This document shows positions 33,828 through 51,064 of a stretch of DNA of 64,000 nucleotides, piece after piece. Source of the stretch: Sphingomonas sp. A2-49. Its GTDB lineage: Bacteria; Pseudomonadota; Alphaproteobacteria; Sphingomonadales; Sphingomonadaceae. Position 1 is the first letter of the stretch. The number at the start of each line of letters is the position of its first letter. The position numbers were made by a program, and so were the translations under genes. The notes beneath the pieces were generated by a model. It saw only the letters and a program-made list of their open reading frames with translations, was not told where the DNA came from and did not search any database. The DNA lies in the NCBI RefSeq assembly GCF_025548555.1, contig NZ_JAJLPA010000009.1, positions 53,398 through 117,397 of the forward strand, in the 5' to 3' direction.

Positions 33828-34613
33828 ATGATACGATTGTTTCACGTCAGCGACGTCCATTTCGGGGCCGAGGATCCGGAGGCGATCGCCTGGTTCGGCG
33901 AACGCGTGACGGCCGAACGTCCCGATGCTGTGGTGATGACCGGCGACCTGACGATGCGGGCGACGCGGGGCGAATTCCAGCGCGGCGGCGACTGGCTGCG
34001 CAGCCTGGGGGTACCGGTGACGCTGGAGGTCGGCAACCACGACATCCCGTATTACTGGGACCCGTTCCGGCGCCTGCTTGCACCCTATCAGCGCTATGCG
34101 GCGGTCGAAAAGATGATCGAGGCGGAGCTGGACCTGTCCGGCGTGACGATCGTGCCGCTCAAGACCACCGCACGCGCGCAATGGCGATGGAACTGGTCGA
34201 AGGGGCGGGTGAGCCCCGGTTCGCTGCATCGCGCGCTGGCGATGATCGCGGCAGCGCCGAAGGGCAATCTGATCCTCGTCGCCGCGCACCATCCGCTGAT
34301 CGAGGGGGGCACGAAGGGCACGGCGAGGACCCGCCACGGCGACAGCGCTCTGACCGCGCTGGCGCAGGCGGGCGCGCATGCGGTGCTGTCGGGGCACGTC
34401 CACGATCCGTTCGACGTGCCGGTCGAGCGCTGCGGGCGGACGGTGCGAATGATCGGTGCGGGAACGCTGTCGAAGCGCGTGCGCAACTCGCCGCCCGCGT
34501 TCAACGAGATCCGGATCGCCGGCGGCCGTTTCGAGACGATCGCGCGGACGATGGGCCACGACCCCGACCGGATCGTCAGCGAGGATGCCTCGCGGCCGCG
34601 CGCGACCGGATAG
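33828..34613 (+). CDS. calcineurin-type metallophosphoesterase
   Basis: 261 residues. Binuclear metal motifs: HVSDVHFG (D-x-H), MTGDLTMRA (GD), EVGNHD (GNHD), VAAHHPL (H) and LSGHVHDP (GHxH). Residues in between are typical of cyclic-nucleotide or phosphoprotein phosphodiesterases (CpdA-like), but the substrate is not readable. Cytosolic: no signal peptide. It stands alone between phytochrome and rpoC, opposite in direction to both. Confidence 0.9.
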   Translation: MIRLFHVSDVHFGAEDPEAIAWFGERVTAERPDAVVMTGDLTMRATRGEFQRGGDWLRSLGVPVTLEVGNHDIPYYWDPFRRLLAPYQRYAAVEKMIEAELDLSGVTIVPLKTTARAQWRWNWSKGRVSPGSLHRALAMIAAAPKGNLILVAAHHPLIEGGTKGTARTRHGDSALTALAQAGAHAVLSGHVHDPFDVPVERCGRTVRMIGAGTLSKRVRNSPPAFNEIRIAGGRFETIARTMGHDPDRIVSEDASRPRATG

Positions 34614-34970
34614 ACGCGTTCCCCTGCGTCGCCGCTGTGCGTCGCGCGATACGCACGCAGAGCGCCGGCACGATTCCAACCATCGACGCGCCGACGACGA
34701 TCGCATCCCGGGCGCGCGCCGGTCGCTGGCGGACGAGGCGCGCGGCGTCGGCATCCCCCCGCTCGGCCGTCGCGGGCCCAGCCTCTGCCCGGGCGCATGG
34801 ATCACCGCACGCGCGGCGCTGACCACCATCTGGGAGCGGCAGCGATCGGTCGGCGCAGCCGGCGCCGGCTCTGGCGCCTCGCCGGCGATCGCATCCACCA
34901 ACGAAAAACCGCCGCCCGGTTCCCCGGACGGCGGCTGTTCGTGTCGTTCAGGCCGTGACCCGAACCGGGA
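34614..34970. other. 357-bp gap with the rpoC terminator
   Basis: No gene is supportable between the phosphoesterase and rpoC. The only clear element is the terminator at 34904-34934 for the rpoBC unit. The rest is GC-rich without motif. Confidence 0.6.
34904..34934 (-). terminator. rho-independent terminator of rpoC
   Basis: On the minus strand an 11-bp stem (34909-34919 with 34924-34934, one G-T pair) and a 4-base loop are followed by TTTTTCG. It lies about 37 bp past the rpoC stop. The form is standard. Confidence 0.85.
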
Positions 34971-39260
<4,290 letters not shown>

Positions 39261-39287
39261 GAACCTGTCCTCTTAAAATCTCTGTCT

Positions 39288-39430
39288 CCTCTCCCCTTGT
39301 GGGAGAGGAAGGGGCCCGCTGCCGGAGGCAGTGGGAAGGTGAGGGGGAAGCGATGCGGCTGCCGTTCCGCACTGCCCCTCACCCCGCGCCGCGTTCCGCG
39401 GCTTGCCCCTCTCCCACAGGGGGAGAGGGG
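39288..39430. repeat. inverted pair of palindromic repeats between rpoB and rpoC
   Basis: Two imperfect inverted copies face each other. The left starts CCTCTCCCCTTGTGGGAGAG, the right ends in its mirror (CTCTCCCACAGGGGGAGAGG). Both contain GGTGAGGGG and its complement. Each half also has its own stem of about 8 bp. Such GC-rich palindromic units recur in sphingomonad intergenic DNA as REP-like elements. Here they sit in transcribed operon DNA between two essential genes. Confidence 0.7.
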
Positions 39431-39438
39431 ACTTGAGG

Positions 39439-43593
<4,155 letters not shown>

Positions 43594-43957
43594 GAGCGTT
43601 ATCTGTCCTCAGTCGTGGCTGGATCAGCCGAATGTCTGTCCGGAAGCCTCCGGACGGGACGCGAGGCGGGACGCAAAAAAGCCGATCGCAAACCTTGCGT
43701 CGGCCTTCGGCGTCCATGACCGCAGCTTCCCATTCGTACGATGCGCTGCGCGACGGCGCGTCATGTCCCGAAAGCTGTGGTGAGAGGCGGATATAGGCGC
43801 GCTGTAGGACGGTGTCAAAGGGCATGCGTCCAACACCGCTCCATCGGGGTGCTCCGATCGGTCCGCCGTCGGCCGGGGGCGGTTCGTCGCAGTGGAGGTG
43901 GCGGTCGTGCGCGGTTCACTAAGGAGCGGGCAAGGCTTCCGGGTGAGAACAGGGTCC
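43594..43957. other. rpoB leader and divergent promoter region
   Basis: This 364-bp divergent gap has no gene. It holds the rpoB leader, with a terminator-like hairpin at 43675-43704, and the start region of the Pro/Thr-rich membrane protein. I did not find a clear sigma-70-type or EcfG-type promoter by eye. Confidence 0.55.
43675..43704 (-). terminator. terminator-like hairpin in rpoB leader (possible attenuator)
   Basis: On the minus strand the stem GCCGA-CGCAA/TTGCG-(A bulge)-TCGGC is followed by TTTTTTGCG, about 80 bp before the rpoB ATG. No other minus-strand gene ends nearby (rplL ends at 46427). So it should either attenuate rpoBC or shield it from upstream read-through. Confidence 0.65.
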
Positions 43958-45115
43958 ATGCACATCAAGCGGCGCGCGCGGGTTCGCGCGATCGCCATTC
44001 TGGCCGCCGTCGTGGTCGCGCCGTCGGCTCCGTCGTCGGCGCAGACGACGGGCACGACCCCGCCGCAGACGATCCCGGGGCTGGAGGGCTTCAGCCTGCC
44101 ATCGTCGCGGCCCACGCCCACGCCCACGCCCACGCCCACACCTGCGCCCACGCCCACGCCCACGCCCACGCCGGCGCCAGCCACCGGGCCGGCGGTCGGG
44201 CCGGCGCCCGTCGCGACGCCCGCACCGCTACCGACGCGCACCCCGGCGCCGCGGCCGGTCTCGACCGCCACGCCGCGTGCGCCCGCGCCGACGACCGCCG
44301 CGACGCCGGCGGCGAGGGCGGCCCCCCCGGTCGCGCCGACGCCCGCTCCCACGCCCGTCCCGACGCCCGCGCCGGCGTCGACCCCGGCGCCCGCGTCGCC
44401 CCCCGTCGCCGCGACGGCGGAGGGGGCAGCGCCCGGCGTCGGCTGGTGGATCGTCGGTGCGGCGGTACTGGCCGTCGTTGCGGCGGCCGCGGTGTGGCTC
44501 CGCCGTCGGCGTGCCGGGGGCCCCGACCCCGAAAGCATTGAGGCACCCCCGGTCATGGCTGCGCCCGCGGTTGTCCCGCCATCGCCGGCGCCGGTGTCGT
44601 CGGTCGCCTTGCCCGATCGCGCACGGCTGGCGCTCGACCTGCTGCCGCGGCGGGCGGGGCTCAACCTGCTGAGCGCGACGGTCGAGGCGGAACTCGTGGT
44701 CCGCAACACCGGGACGCATGCCGCCACCGGGATCCGCATCGGCTGCGCCCTGATCGGTGCGGCGGCGGGACAGGAAACGACGACTGCCGCACTCTTCGCC
44801 GCACCGGTCGCGCGTCCGGCGACGCCGCCGTTCGGTCTCCAGCCGGGGGAGGAGCGGCGTCTGCGCATCGTCGCGGCGCTGCCGCGCGGCGAGATCGACC
44901 CGCTCGCCGTGGCCGGACGCGCCATGTTCGTGCCGGTCGTGACCGTCAATGCGCTGTACGACACGGACGGCGGCGGCGGACAGACCGCGCGCGCCTTTGC
45001 GGTCGGGGTCGAGCGGGTCGACAGCGCCAAGCTCGCGCCGCTGTGGCTCGACCAGCCGCCGCGGATGTTCGACGGACTGGCCGTCCGCGGCTACGGGACG
45101 GCGATCGATCGCTGA
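43958..45115 (+). CDS. Pro/Thr-rich membrane-anchored protein
   Basis: 385 residues from ATG 43958 (MHIKRRARVRAIAILAAVVV, a signal peptide). A linker of more than 100 residues is built on P-T, P-A and T-P repeats. One membrane segment follows (GWWIVGAAVLAVVAAAAVWL, then RRRR). The C-terminal 170 residues form a beta-sandwich-like domain (ARLALDLLPRRAGLNLLSAT, LQPGEERRLRIVAALPRGEI) probably on the cytosolic side. The linker gene segment has a CCCACG hexamer array. It is similar in layout to sphingomonad proteins of unknown role. It lies between the rplJL and rpoBC blocks, on the opposite strand. Confidence 0.8.
   Translation: MHIKRRARVRAIAILAAVVVAPSAPSSAQTTGTTPPQTIPGLEGFSLPSSRPTPTPTPTPTPAPTPTPTPTPAPATGPAVGPAPVATPAPLPTRTPAPRPVSTATPRAPAPTTAATPAARAAPPVAPTPAPTPVPTPAPASTPAPASPPVAATAEGAAPGVGWWIVGAAVLAVVAAAAVWLRRRRAGGPDPESIEAPPVMAAPAVVPPSPAPVSSVALPDRARLALDLLPRRAGLNLLSATVEAELVVRNTGTHAATGIRIGCALIGAAAGQETTTAALFAAPVARPATPPFGLQPGEERRLRIVAALPRGEIDPLAVAGRAMFVPVVTVNALYDTDGGGGQTARAFAVGVERVDSAKLAPLWLDQPPRMFDGLAVRGYGTAIDR
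44111..44170 (+). repeat. CCCACG hexanucleotide array (Pro-Thr repeats)
   Basis: Nine near-perfect CCCACG units, broken once by CACCTG-CG, encode Pro-Thr pairs in the linker of the membrane protein. Because the unit is 6 bp, loss or gain keeps the frame and changes linker length. Slipped-strand length variation between strains is possible. Confidence 0.75.
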
Positions 45116-45187
45116 CCGGCGTATCGAGGCGCAGGCATTTGTTTACCCTGAGCGGCTAGGTCCATTCCCGTCCTAACGGAGGGGAAG

Positions 45188-46240
45188 ATGCAGCGGAACG
45201 GGCAGGGTGACGCGGTGTGGCGGGCGGTGTGCCGGTCGGCGGCGGTCGTCGAGTTCGCGCCCGATGGCCGCATCGTCTGGGCAAACCCCTGCTTCTGCGC
45301 GCTGATGGACTATCCGCTCGATGCGATCCTGGGGCGGCACCACCGCCTCTTCTGCCTGCCGGCGGAGTGCGAGACACAGGCCTATGCCGCATTCTGGGAC
45401 GCGCTGCGGCGGGGGGAGGCAAGGACCGGCGAAGCCACGTGCATCACGGCTGGCGGGCGGCCCCTGCGGGTGCAGGCGAGCTATACGCCCGTGCCCGACG
45501 GTGACGGCGTGGTGACGAGCGTCGTCGCGATCGCGACCGACGTCACCGCGATCCGGGAGGACGATGGCGAGCGTGCCGCGCGGCTGGCGGCGGTGGATCG
45601 CAGCCAGGCGGTCGTCGCCTTCGCGGTCGATGGCACCATCCTCGACGCCAATTCCAATTTCCTCGCGCTGATGGGATATGAGGTCGACGAGGTCGTCGGG
45701 CGCCACCACCGCATCTTCTGCACCCCCGACCATGCCGCATCCGCCGAATATGCGGCCTTCTGGCGCCGCCTCGGCGCGGGCGAGTTCGACGGCGGACTGT
45801 ATCGACGCCGGACGCGGGCCGGCGCCGACGTCTGGCTGCAGGCGACGTACAATCCGGTGATCGGCGCCGATGGCCGGCCGCGCAAGATCCTGAAGATCGC
45901 CAGCGACGTCACGCAGCAGGTGCTGCTGGAGCGGGACGTCGCCGAGCGGCTGACCGAAGGGCAGCGATTTCAGGCGGTGCTCGAGCGGCAGGCGTCCGAG
46001 CTGAACGACACGATGGAACAGCTGGGTGTGATCGTCGCGGCGATCGGCCAGATCGCGACGCAGACGCGGCTGCTGGCACTCAACGCCGCGATCGAGGCGG
46101 TGCGCGCGGGCGAGGCGGGCCGGGGCTTCGCCGTCGTGGCGGCGGAGGTGAAGAAGCTGGCGGGGGATACGCGGCAGGCGACCGAGCGGGCGGCGCTCAT
46201 GATGCAGCGCAGGACGACGCCGGCGCTGGCCCTGCCGTGA
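45188..46240 (+). CDS. soluble PAS-PAS chemoreceptor-type protein with short signalling domain
   Basis: 350 residues from ATG 45188 behind GGAGGGG. Two Aer-type PAS domains (about residues 10-120 and 130-250), each with GRHH(R/H)xFC and the WxxL pattern, no membrane segment. A short methyl-accepting tip follows: [20 protein letters not shown] then [20 protein letters not shown]. The receptor C-terminal part after the tip is very short compared with full MCPs, so the coiled-coil bundle is incomplete on one side. It could signal to CheA, or be a soluble oxygen/redox sensor of another pathway. Confidence 0.88.
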   Translation: MQRNGQGDAVWRAVCRSAAVVEFAPDGRIVWANPCFCALMDYPLDAILGRHHRLFCLPAECETQAYAAFWDALRRGEARTGEATCITAGGRPLRVQASYTPVPDGDGVVTSVVAIATDVTAIREDDGERAARLAAVDRSQAVVAFAVDGTILDANSNFLALMGYEVDEVVGRHHRIFCTPDHAASAEYAAFWRRLGAGEFDGGLYRRRTRAGADVWLQATYNPVIGADGRPRKILKIASDVTQQVLLERDVAERLTEGQRFQAVLERQASELNDTMEQLGVIVAAIGQIATQTRLLALNAAIEAVRAGEAGRGFAVVAAEVKKLAGDTRQATERAALMMQRRTTPALALP

Positions 46241-46268
46241 CCGTCGACGGCGGTTCGGCACGCGACGG

Positions 46269-46299
46269 AAAAAGGGCGGCCTCCTTGCGGGGGCCGCCC
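46269..46299 (-). terminator. terminator of the rplJ-rplL unit
   Basis: On the minus strand GGGCGGCC and GGCCGCCC form an 8-bp stem with a 10-base loop, then TTTTTCC. It lies about 130 bp past the rplL stop and would end rplJL before the plus-strand genes. A second stem with no T-run lies at 46383-46420, next to the rplL stop. Confidence 0.85.
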
Positions 46300-46426
46300 T
46301 GTTCCATGTCGCATCGGCCGGACGGGACGATCATGCGCAAGGCGCCTGACGTCGGACGGCACGGATGCCGCCGGCCGGCCTTGCGGCGAGGGCGGACAGC
46401 GTGCCGTCCGCCCTTGCCGCTGCGGC

Positions 46427-46801
46427 TTACTTCAGCTCGACGGTCGCGCCGGCGTCTTCGAGCTGCTTCTTGACCTTCTCGGCCTCGTCCTTGTTCACGC
46501 CTTCCTTGACGGCCTTCGGCGCGCCCTCGACGAGAGCCTTCGCTTCGGTCAGGCCCAGGCCGGTGATCGCGCGGACTTCCTTGATGACGTTGATCTTCTT
46601 GCCACCGTCGCCGGTCAGGATGACGTCGAATTCGGTCTTCTCTTCTGCGGCCGGAGCGGCTGCGCCACCGCCGGCTGCCGGTGCTGCGACCGCTGCCGCG
46701 GCCGAAACGCCCCACTTCTCTTCGAGCATCTTCGACAGCTCGGCTGCCTCGAGGACGGTCAGTTCGCTCAGGCTCTCAACGAGCGCGTTCAGGTCTGCCA
46801 T
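46427..46801 (-). CDS. rplL: 50S ribosomal protein L7/L12
   Basis: 124 residues beginning [20 protein letters not shown]. The N-terminal dimer helix, Ala/Gly/Pro hinge (about residues 35-53) and the C-terminal factor-binding domain ([20 protein letters not shown]) are all present. Ribosome site GGAAG before ATG 46801. It follows rplJ with a 75-bp spacer, as usual. Confidence 0.98.
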   Translation of the reverse strand: MADLNALVESLSELTVLEAAELSKMLEEKWGVSAAAAVAAPAAGGGAAAPAAEEKTEFDVILTGDGGKKINVIKEVRAITGLGLTEAKALVEGAPKAVKEGVNKDEAEKVKKQLEDAGATVELK

Positions 46802-46876
46802 GGTACTTCCTTCATATGTCGGGGCAGGCGCCCCAAAGTGTCAGTTGAAATTCGCTTGTCCAAAAGCGCCTGAAAT

Positions 46877-47392
46877 TCAGGCGGCTTCCTTCTCGGCATA
46901 GGCCGACAGCACACGCGCGATCTGCGCCGCGGGAGCCTGGGTGATGGTCGCGAGCTTCGTCGCCGGAGCAACGATGAGGCCCACGATCTTCGCCCGGAGT
47001 TCATCCAGCGAGGGCAGGGTCGCGAGCGCTTGCACGCCGGCGAGGTCGAGAGGGGTCGCACCCATCGCACCGCCCACGATTTCGAACTTGTCGTTCGTCT
47101 TCGCGAATTCGACCGCAACCTTCGCTGCGGCGACCGGGTCGACAGAGGTGGCGAGGCCGACGGGACCGGTGAGCATGTCGCCCACCGAGCCATAGTCGGT
47201 GCCATCCAGTGCGATCTTGGCAAGCTTGTTCTTCGAGACCTTGTAGGTCGCGCCGGCATCACGCATCGCGTTGCGCAGTCGCGTGGACTGGGCAACCGTC
47301 ATTCCGTTGTTGCGGGTCACGACGACCACGCCGACCTCGGAAAAGGTGCGATTCAACTCGGCAACGGCCGCGGCCTTTTGAGCACGATCCAT
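46877..47392 (-). CDS. rplJ: 50S ribosomal protein L10
   Basis: 171 residues from ATG 47392. GGAG lies six bases upstream, which favours it over the ATG at 47404. [17 protein letters not shown] starts the L10 fold; [13 protein letters not shown] and the C-terminal helix that carries L7/L12 dimers ([18 protein letters not shown]) are present. It starts about 4.7 kb from rplA, which normally lies directly upstream. Confidence 0.98.
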   Translation of the reverse strand: MDRAQKAAAVAELNRTFSEVGVVVVTRNNGMTVAQSTRLRNAMRDAGATYKVSKNKLAKIALDGTDYGSVGDMLTGPVGLATSVDPVAAAKVAVEFAKTNDKFEIVGGAMGATPLDLAGVQALATLPSLDELRAKIVGLIVAPATKLATITQAPAAQIARVLSAYAEKEAA

Positions 47393-47560
47393 GCCATTCT
47401 CCACGTTTTGAGACGATCGCGAACGATCGCCCCGGTTACAAACCGGTGGGGAAAACCCCGCCGGGGTTGTCCAGCGATGGGGAAGGCACCCGTGAAGGGC
47501 GGCAGACCCGCGCGCGATCGTGTCGCGGTGCGGATCGTGAATTCCTGTCCCCGTCTCGGC
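47393..47560 (-). promoter_or_regulatory. rplJ leader with hairpins (possible L10 autoregulation)
   Basis: On the minus strand the leader holds a stem AACCCC-GGC-GGGGTT followed by TTCC (47454-47468), a perfect CCGGTT-TGT-AACCGG, and a stem with GCGATCG next to the gene. Long structured leaders before rplJ are common sites of L10-L12 feedback. I cannot place the kink-turn motif with certainty. Confidence 0.5.
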
Positions 47561-47725
47561 AGGACATTAAGCCGCGGCATATTCCACGGCACCTGCTGTC
47601 TCGGACGGATGCACGGCGGGCGGACCCGCCGGCAAGGCCGCGCACATAGCGGACCGCGACGATAAGTCAAACCCCCGTTCGGCGTGCAGGCCCGCAGACG
47701 CGCAAGGGGGCGGCGTGTCTCTGAT

Positions 47726-47754
47726 CCGTCATCCGGGCTTCATCCCGCCGTCAT
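47726..47754 (+). promoter_or_regulatory. Pho-box-like triple repeat upstream of phoX
   Basis: CCGTCAT, GCTTCAT and CCGTCAT occur with exact 11-bp period (4-base spacers CCGG and CCCG), 82 bp before the phoX ATG. PhoB operators are direct repeats of about 7 bp (CTGTCAT-like) with 4-bp spacers. Match to core TCAT is full in all three units. PhoB control of phosphatase expression is expected for this family; binding here is inferred. Confidence 0.65.
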
Positions 47755-47835
47755 CCGCCCGCAACCGGTTTGCCGCTTTTGCCCGGCAAAGCGTCGGCCA
47801 CGGCGGCCGGTGCCGCACGACCCGGGGGGACTTCC

Positions 47836-50331
47836 ATGACGATGCCGAACCAGCCGACGATCGGTTATGACGATGGCGATATCGACACCAACCGCAGCGC
47901 GAATCCGCATATCGCGGACCTGATCGCGTCGCGCTACTCGCGCCGCCAGACGCTGCGCGGCGGCCTGTCCGCGATGACCACGGCGGTGTTCGGCGCGGGG
48001 CTGCTCGCCGGGTGCGACAAGGACGACGATCGCCGTGCCACGACGGTGTCGGCGGGGGGTGCGATCACGACGTCGGCGGGCAAGACCGTGACGTTGAGCG
48101 GGACGGTGACGAGCGGCACCGCCGCCTCGACCGGCTGGACGCAGACCAGCGGCCCGATCGTGTCGCTGGCCAACGCCGCGTCGTCGACCGCGACGTTCAC
48201 CGCGCCGGCGGTCACCGCCGCCACCCCGCTCGGCTTCCAGTTCACCAGCACGTCGAGCGACGGCATCCGCTCGGTCGCCGACACGACCGTCACCGTCGCG
48301 CCCGCGACGCTGGACTTCACGGCCGTGCCCAAGAGCCTGGCCGATGTCGTCGCGGTGCCCGCCGGCTATCAGGTGACCGTGCTCTATCGCCTGGGCGATC
48401 CGATCAACGCCAGCGTCGGCGCCTTCGCCAACGACGGCACCGACACGACCTTTTCGGCGCGGGCGGGCGACCATCACGACGGCATGAGCTTCTTCGGCCT
48501 CGCCGCGAGCGGCACCGCGCCGGACGCGACCAACAGCACGCGCGGCCTGCTGGTGATGAACCACGAGAACATCACCGAAAGCTACCTGCACCCCAACGGC
48601 CCGACCAACCTCGCCGACGGCCCGCGCCCGACCGCCGAGGCGTTGAAGGAAATCGAGGCGCACGGCGTCAGCGTCATCGAGATCGCGCGCAGCACGAGCG
48701 GCTGGTCCTACGTGCCGACCAGCGGCCTCAACCGTCGCATCACGCCGTTCACGCCGACCACCTTTTCCGGACCGGTCGCGGGCAGCGCCTTGCTGTTCAC
48801 CGCCTTCTCGCCGACCGGCCGCGCGGGTCGCGGCACGATCAACAATTGCGCCAACGGCACGATGCCGTGGATGACCTATTGCACCGCGGAGGAAAACTGG
48901 GCCGGCTATTACCGGCGCGAGGCGGGTGACAATGCGCGCCGGACCAGCGCGCTGGGGGCCCGCTCGGTCGTCGCGTTCAACCGCTACGGCCTCGGCATGG
49001 GCAGCGGCGACACGCTGCGCAAGGGCAATTACGTCTGGGCGACCGCGCCGGCGCCGGTGGCTGGCGATACCCGCATCGCCAAGTTCAACGCGACGCTCGA
49101 CCCGGCGCAGCCCGCCAGCGGCACGGGCGATTTCCGCAACGAGCCCAACCAGTATGGCTGGATCGTCGAGATCGATCCGTTCGATCCCGCGTCTACCCCG
49201 CGCAAGCGCACCGCGCTCGGCCGCATGAACCACGAAGGCGTCGTGCCCGGCCGGATGGTCGCGGGCGTCCGCCCCGCCTTCTATATGGGCGACGATGCGC
49301 AGAACGAATATGTCTACAAGTTCGTGTCCGCGACGCCGTGGTCGGCCGCGGATGCCGGCGCCGCCAATCGCCTGTCGATCGGCGACAAATATCTCGACGG
49401 CGGAACGCTGTACGTGGCGAGGATGAATGCCGACGGCAGCGGCCAGTGGCTACCGCTGACCTTCGGCGCGGCGCCGCTGACCGGCGCGAACGCGGCCTAT
49501 GCCTTCGTCGACCAGGCCGACGTGCTCACCCACGCCCGCCTCGCGGGCGACGCTTTGGGCGCGACGCGGATGGATCGTCCGGAATGGACCGCGGTCAATC
49601 CGGTCAGCGGCGAGATGTACCTGACGCTGACCAACAATTCGTCGCGCACCGTCGCCACCACCGACGCCGCCAATCCGCGCGCGTACAGCGATCCCAGGAT
49701 CACCGGCGGCGCGACCAACGGCAATGCCAACGGCCACGTCTTCCGCCTGCGCGAGGCGGGGGACAGCAGCGAGGCGACGACCTTCACCTGGGACATCTAC
49801 GCCTTCGGTGCGGGCAGCGACCTCAACCCCGCGAACATCAACCTGTCGAACCTCGACGACACCAACGACTTCTCGTCGCCGGACGGCCTGTGGTTCGCGC
49901 GGCCGACCAACGTCGCGGGGCAGGGGACGCCGCTGCTGTGGATCCAGACCGACGACGGCGCCTATACCGATGTCACCAATTGCATGATGCTGGCGGCGAT
50001 CCCCGGCAGCGTCGGCGACGGCGGCACGCGGACGATCACCAACAGCCTCAACGGTGTGGCCGGATCGCAGGCGACGCGGATCGGCAAGGCGCCGGGCGCG
50101 GCGCTGAAGCGGTTCCTCGTCGGGCCGAAGCAGTGCGAGATCACCGGCATCGATTCGACCCCGGATGGCCGGACGCTGTTCGTCAACATCCAGCACCCCG
50201 GCGAAGGCGGCGGCCCGGCCAACATCACCAGCAACTGGCCGCAGAGCCAGGCGACCGGCAGCGGCACCGGCCGGCCGCGGTCGGCGACGATCGTCATCAC
50301 CAAGACGGACGGCGGGATCGTCGGGCTTTAG
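47836..50331 (+). CDS. phoX: PhoX family alkaline phosphatase with inserted Ig-like domain
   Basis: 831 residues from ATG 47836 (GGGGGA upstream). A twin-arginine signal (SRRQTLRGG) leads to a Cys-containing AGLLAGC, perhaps a lipoprotein or free start. Residues about 50-140 form an Ig/PKD-like beta-domain (VTLSGTVTSGTAASTGWTQT) not typical of PhoX. The PhoX (DUF839) domain follows: LLVMNHENITESY, GRMNHEGVV, MGDDAQNEYVYKFVS, FSSPDGLWFARPTN. PhoX enzymes are Tat-exported phosphomonoesterases that use calcium and iron. A Pho-box lies upstream. Confidence 0.9.
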   Translation: MTMPNQPTIGYDDGDIDTNRSANPHIADLIASRYSRRQTLRGGLSAMTTAVFGAGLLAGCDKDDDRRATTVSAGGAITTSAGKTVTLSGTVTSGTAASTGWTQTSGPIVSLANAASSTATFTAPAVTAATPLGFQFTSTSSDGIRSVADTTVTVAPATLDFTAVPKSLADVVAVPAGYQVTVLYRLGDPINASVGAFANDGTDTTFSARAGDHHDGMSFFGLAASGTAPDATNSTRGLLVMNHENITESYLHPNGPTNLADGPRPTAEALKEIEAHGVSVIEIARSTSGWSYVPTSGLNRRITPFTPTTFSGPVAGSALLFTAFSPTGRAGRGTINNCANGTMPWMTYCTAEENWAGYYRREAGDNARRTSALGARSVVAFNRYGLGMGSGDTLRKGNYVWATAPAPVAGDTRIAKFNATLDPAQPASGTGDFRNEPNQYGWIVEIDPFDPASTPRKRTALGRMNHEGVVPGRMVAGVRPAFYMGDDAQNEYVYKFVSATPWSAADAGAANRLSIGDKYLDGGTLYVARMNADGSGQWLPLTFGAAPLTGANAAYAFVDQADVLTHARLAGDALGATRMDRPEWTAVNPVSGEMYLTLTNNSSRTVATTDAANPRAYSDPRITGGATNGNANGHVFRLREAGDSSEATTFTWDIYAFGAGSDLNPANINLSNLDDTNDFSSPDGLWFARPTNVAGQGTPLLWIQTDDGAYTDVTNCMMLAAIPGSVGDGGTRTITNSLNGVAGSQATRIGKAPGAALKRFLVGPKQCEITGIDSTPDGRTLFVNIQHPGEGGGPANITSNWPQSQATGSGTGRPRSATIVITKTDGGIVGL

Positions 50332-50467
50332 GCGCTGCGTCCGATCTCGACGATTGTTTTCGAGCCGGAACGGGTTGGTTACTTCCCGTTAAAGATCGGT
50401 GGGGCAGGGATGACGGAATGAACGCCGCCGTCCCTGTCCCGCGTCCCGCGCGCTTCGGTCGCCGCCG

Positions 50468-50989
50468 GTGAGGCAGCGCGAACCGCGCCGCAAGGTTCTG
50501 GTCCGCGCCCGCATGCGGTGCGGCGCCGACTGGGGCGACGTGACGATCCACAACATGTCGTCGCGCGGCCTGCTTGCGACCAGCGAAACCGAATGCCGCA
50601 CCGGCACCATCGTCGAGATCCGCCGCATCCATCACGTCATCGTCGGGCGCGTCGTCTGGCAGAAGGGGCTGTATTTCGGCATCCGGACACAGGACCGGAT
50701 CGATATCGACGGGATCGTCGCCGCGCGTCCGCCCGCGCACAAGCCCGACACCCGCAGCGGCACGGACCGGCGCAATGCCGACCGGCCGAGCGTCTCGATC
50801 GCGGACCGCGAGGCCGGCAGCCGCCGCTTCGCGCGGGCGTTCCAGTTCGCGGTGGCGATCGCCGTCGTCGTTGCCGTCGCGCTGATCCTGGCGAGCGAGG
50901 TGAGCGGCGTGCTGTCGCGCCCGTTCGCGGTCATCGGCGCGCATCTCGACGGCAGCGCCGCCCGCTCCACCGACGGCGGGATGCGATAG
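50468..50989 (+). CDS. PilZ-domain membrane protein
   Basis: 173 residues from GTG 50468. The PilZ-like N-terminus has PRRKVLVRARMRCG then HNMSSRGLLATS, that is, the R-x3-R and (D/N)-x-S-x-x-G motifs of c-di-GMP binding with the Asp replaced by Asn. A beta-barrel follows (GTIVEIRRIHHVIVGRV). After a basic linker one membrane segment follows (FAVAIAVVVAVALILA). Binding of c-di-GMP is uncertain because of the replaced Asp. It follows phoX in the same direction, 136 bp away. Confidence 0.8.
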   Translation: MRQREPRRKVLVRARMRCGADWGDVTIHNMSSRGLLATSETECRTGTIVEIRRIHHVIVGRVVWQKGLYFGIRTQDRIDIDGIVAARPPAHKPDTRSGTDRRNADRPSVSIADREAGSRRFARAFQFAVAIAVVVAVALILASEVSGVLSRPFAVIGAHLDGSAARSTDGGMR

Positions 50990-51064
50990 CGGGGGCGCGG
51001 GGGAACCGGAAGGGCGGGTACGGCATTGCCGCCTGACATCCGCTTTCCGCCGAGGTTCCCCGAC

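Noticed and set aside
43624..45030. Minus-strand frame opposite the Pro/Thr-rich membrane protein
   Set aside because: Its Gly-Val/Ala-Gly repeats are only the complement of the CCCACG array; no start site or domain.
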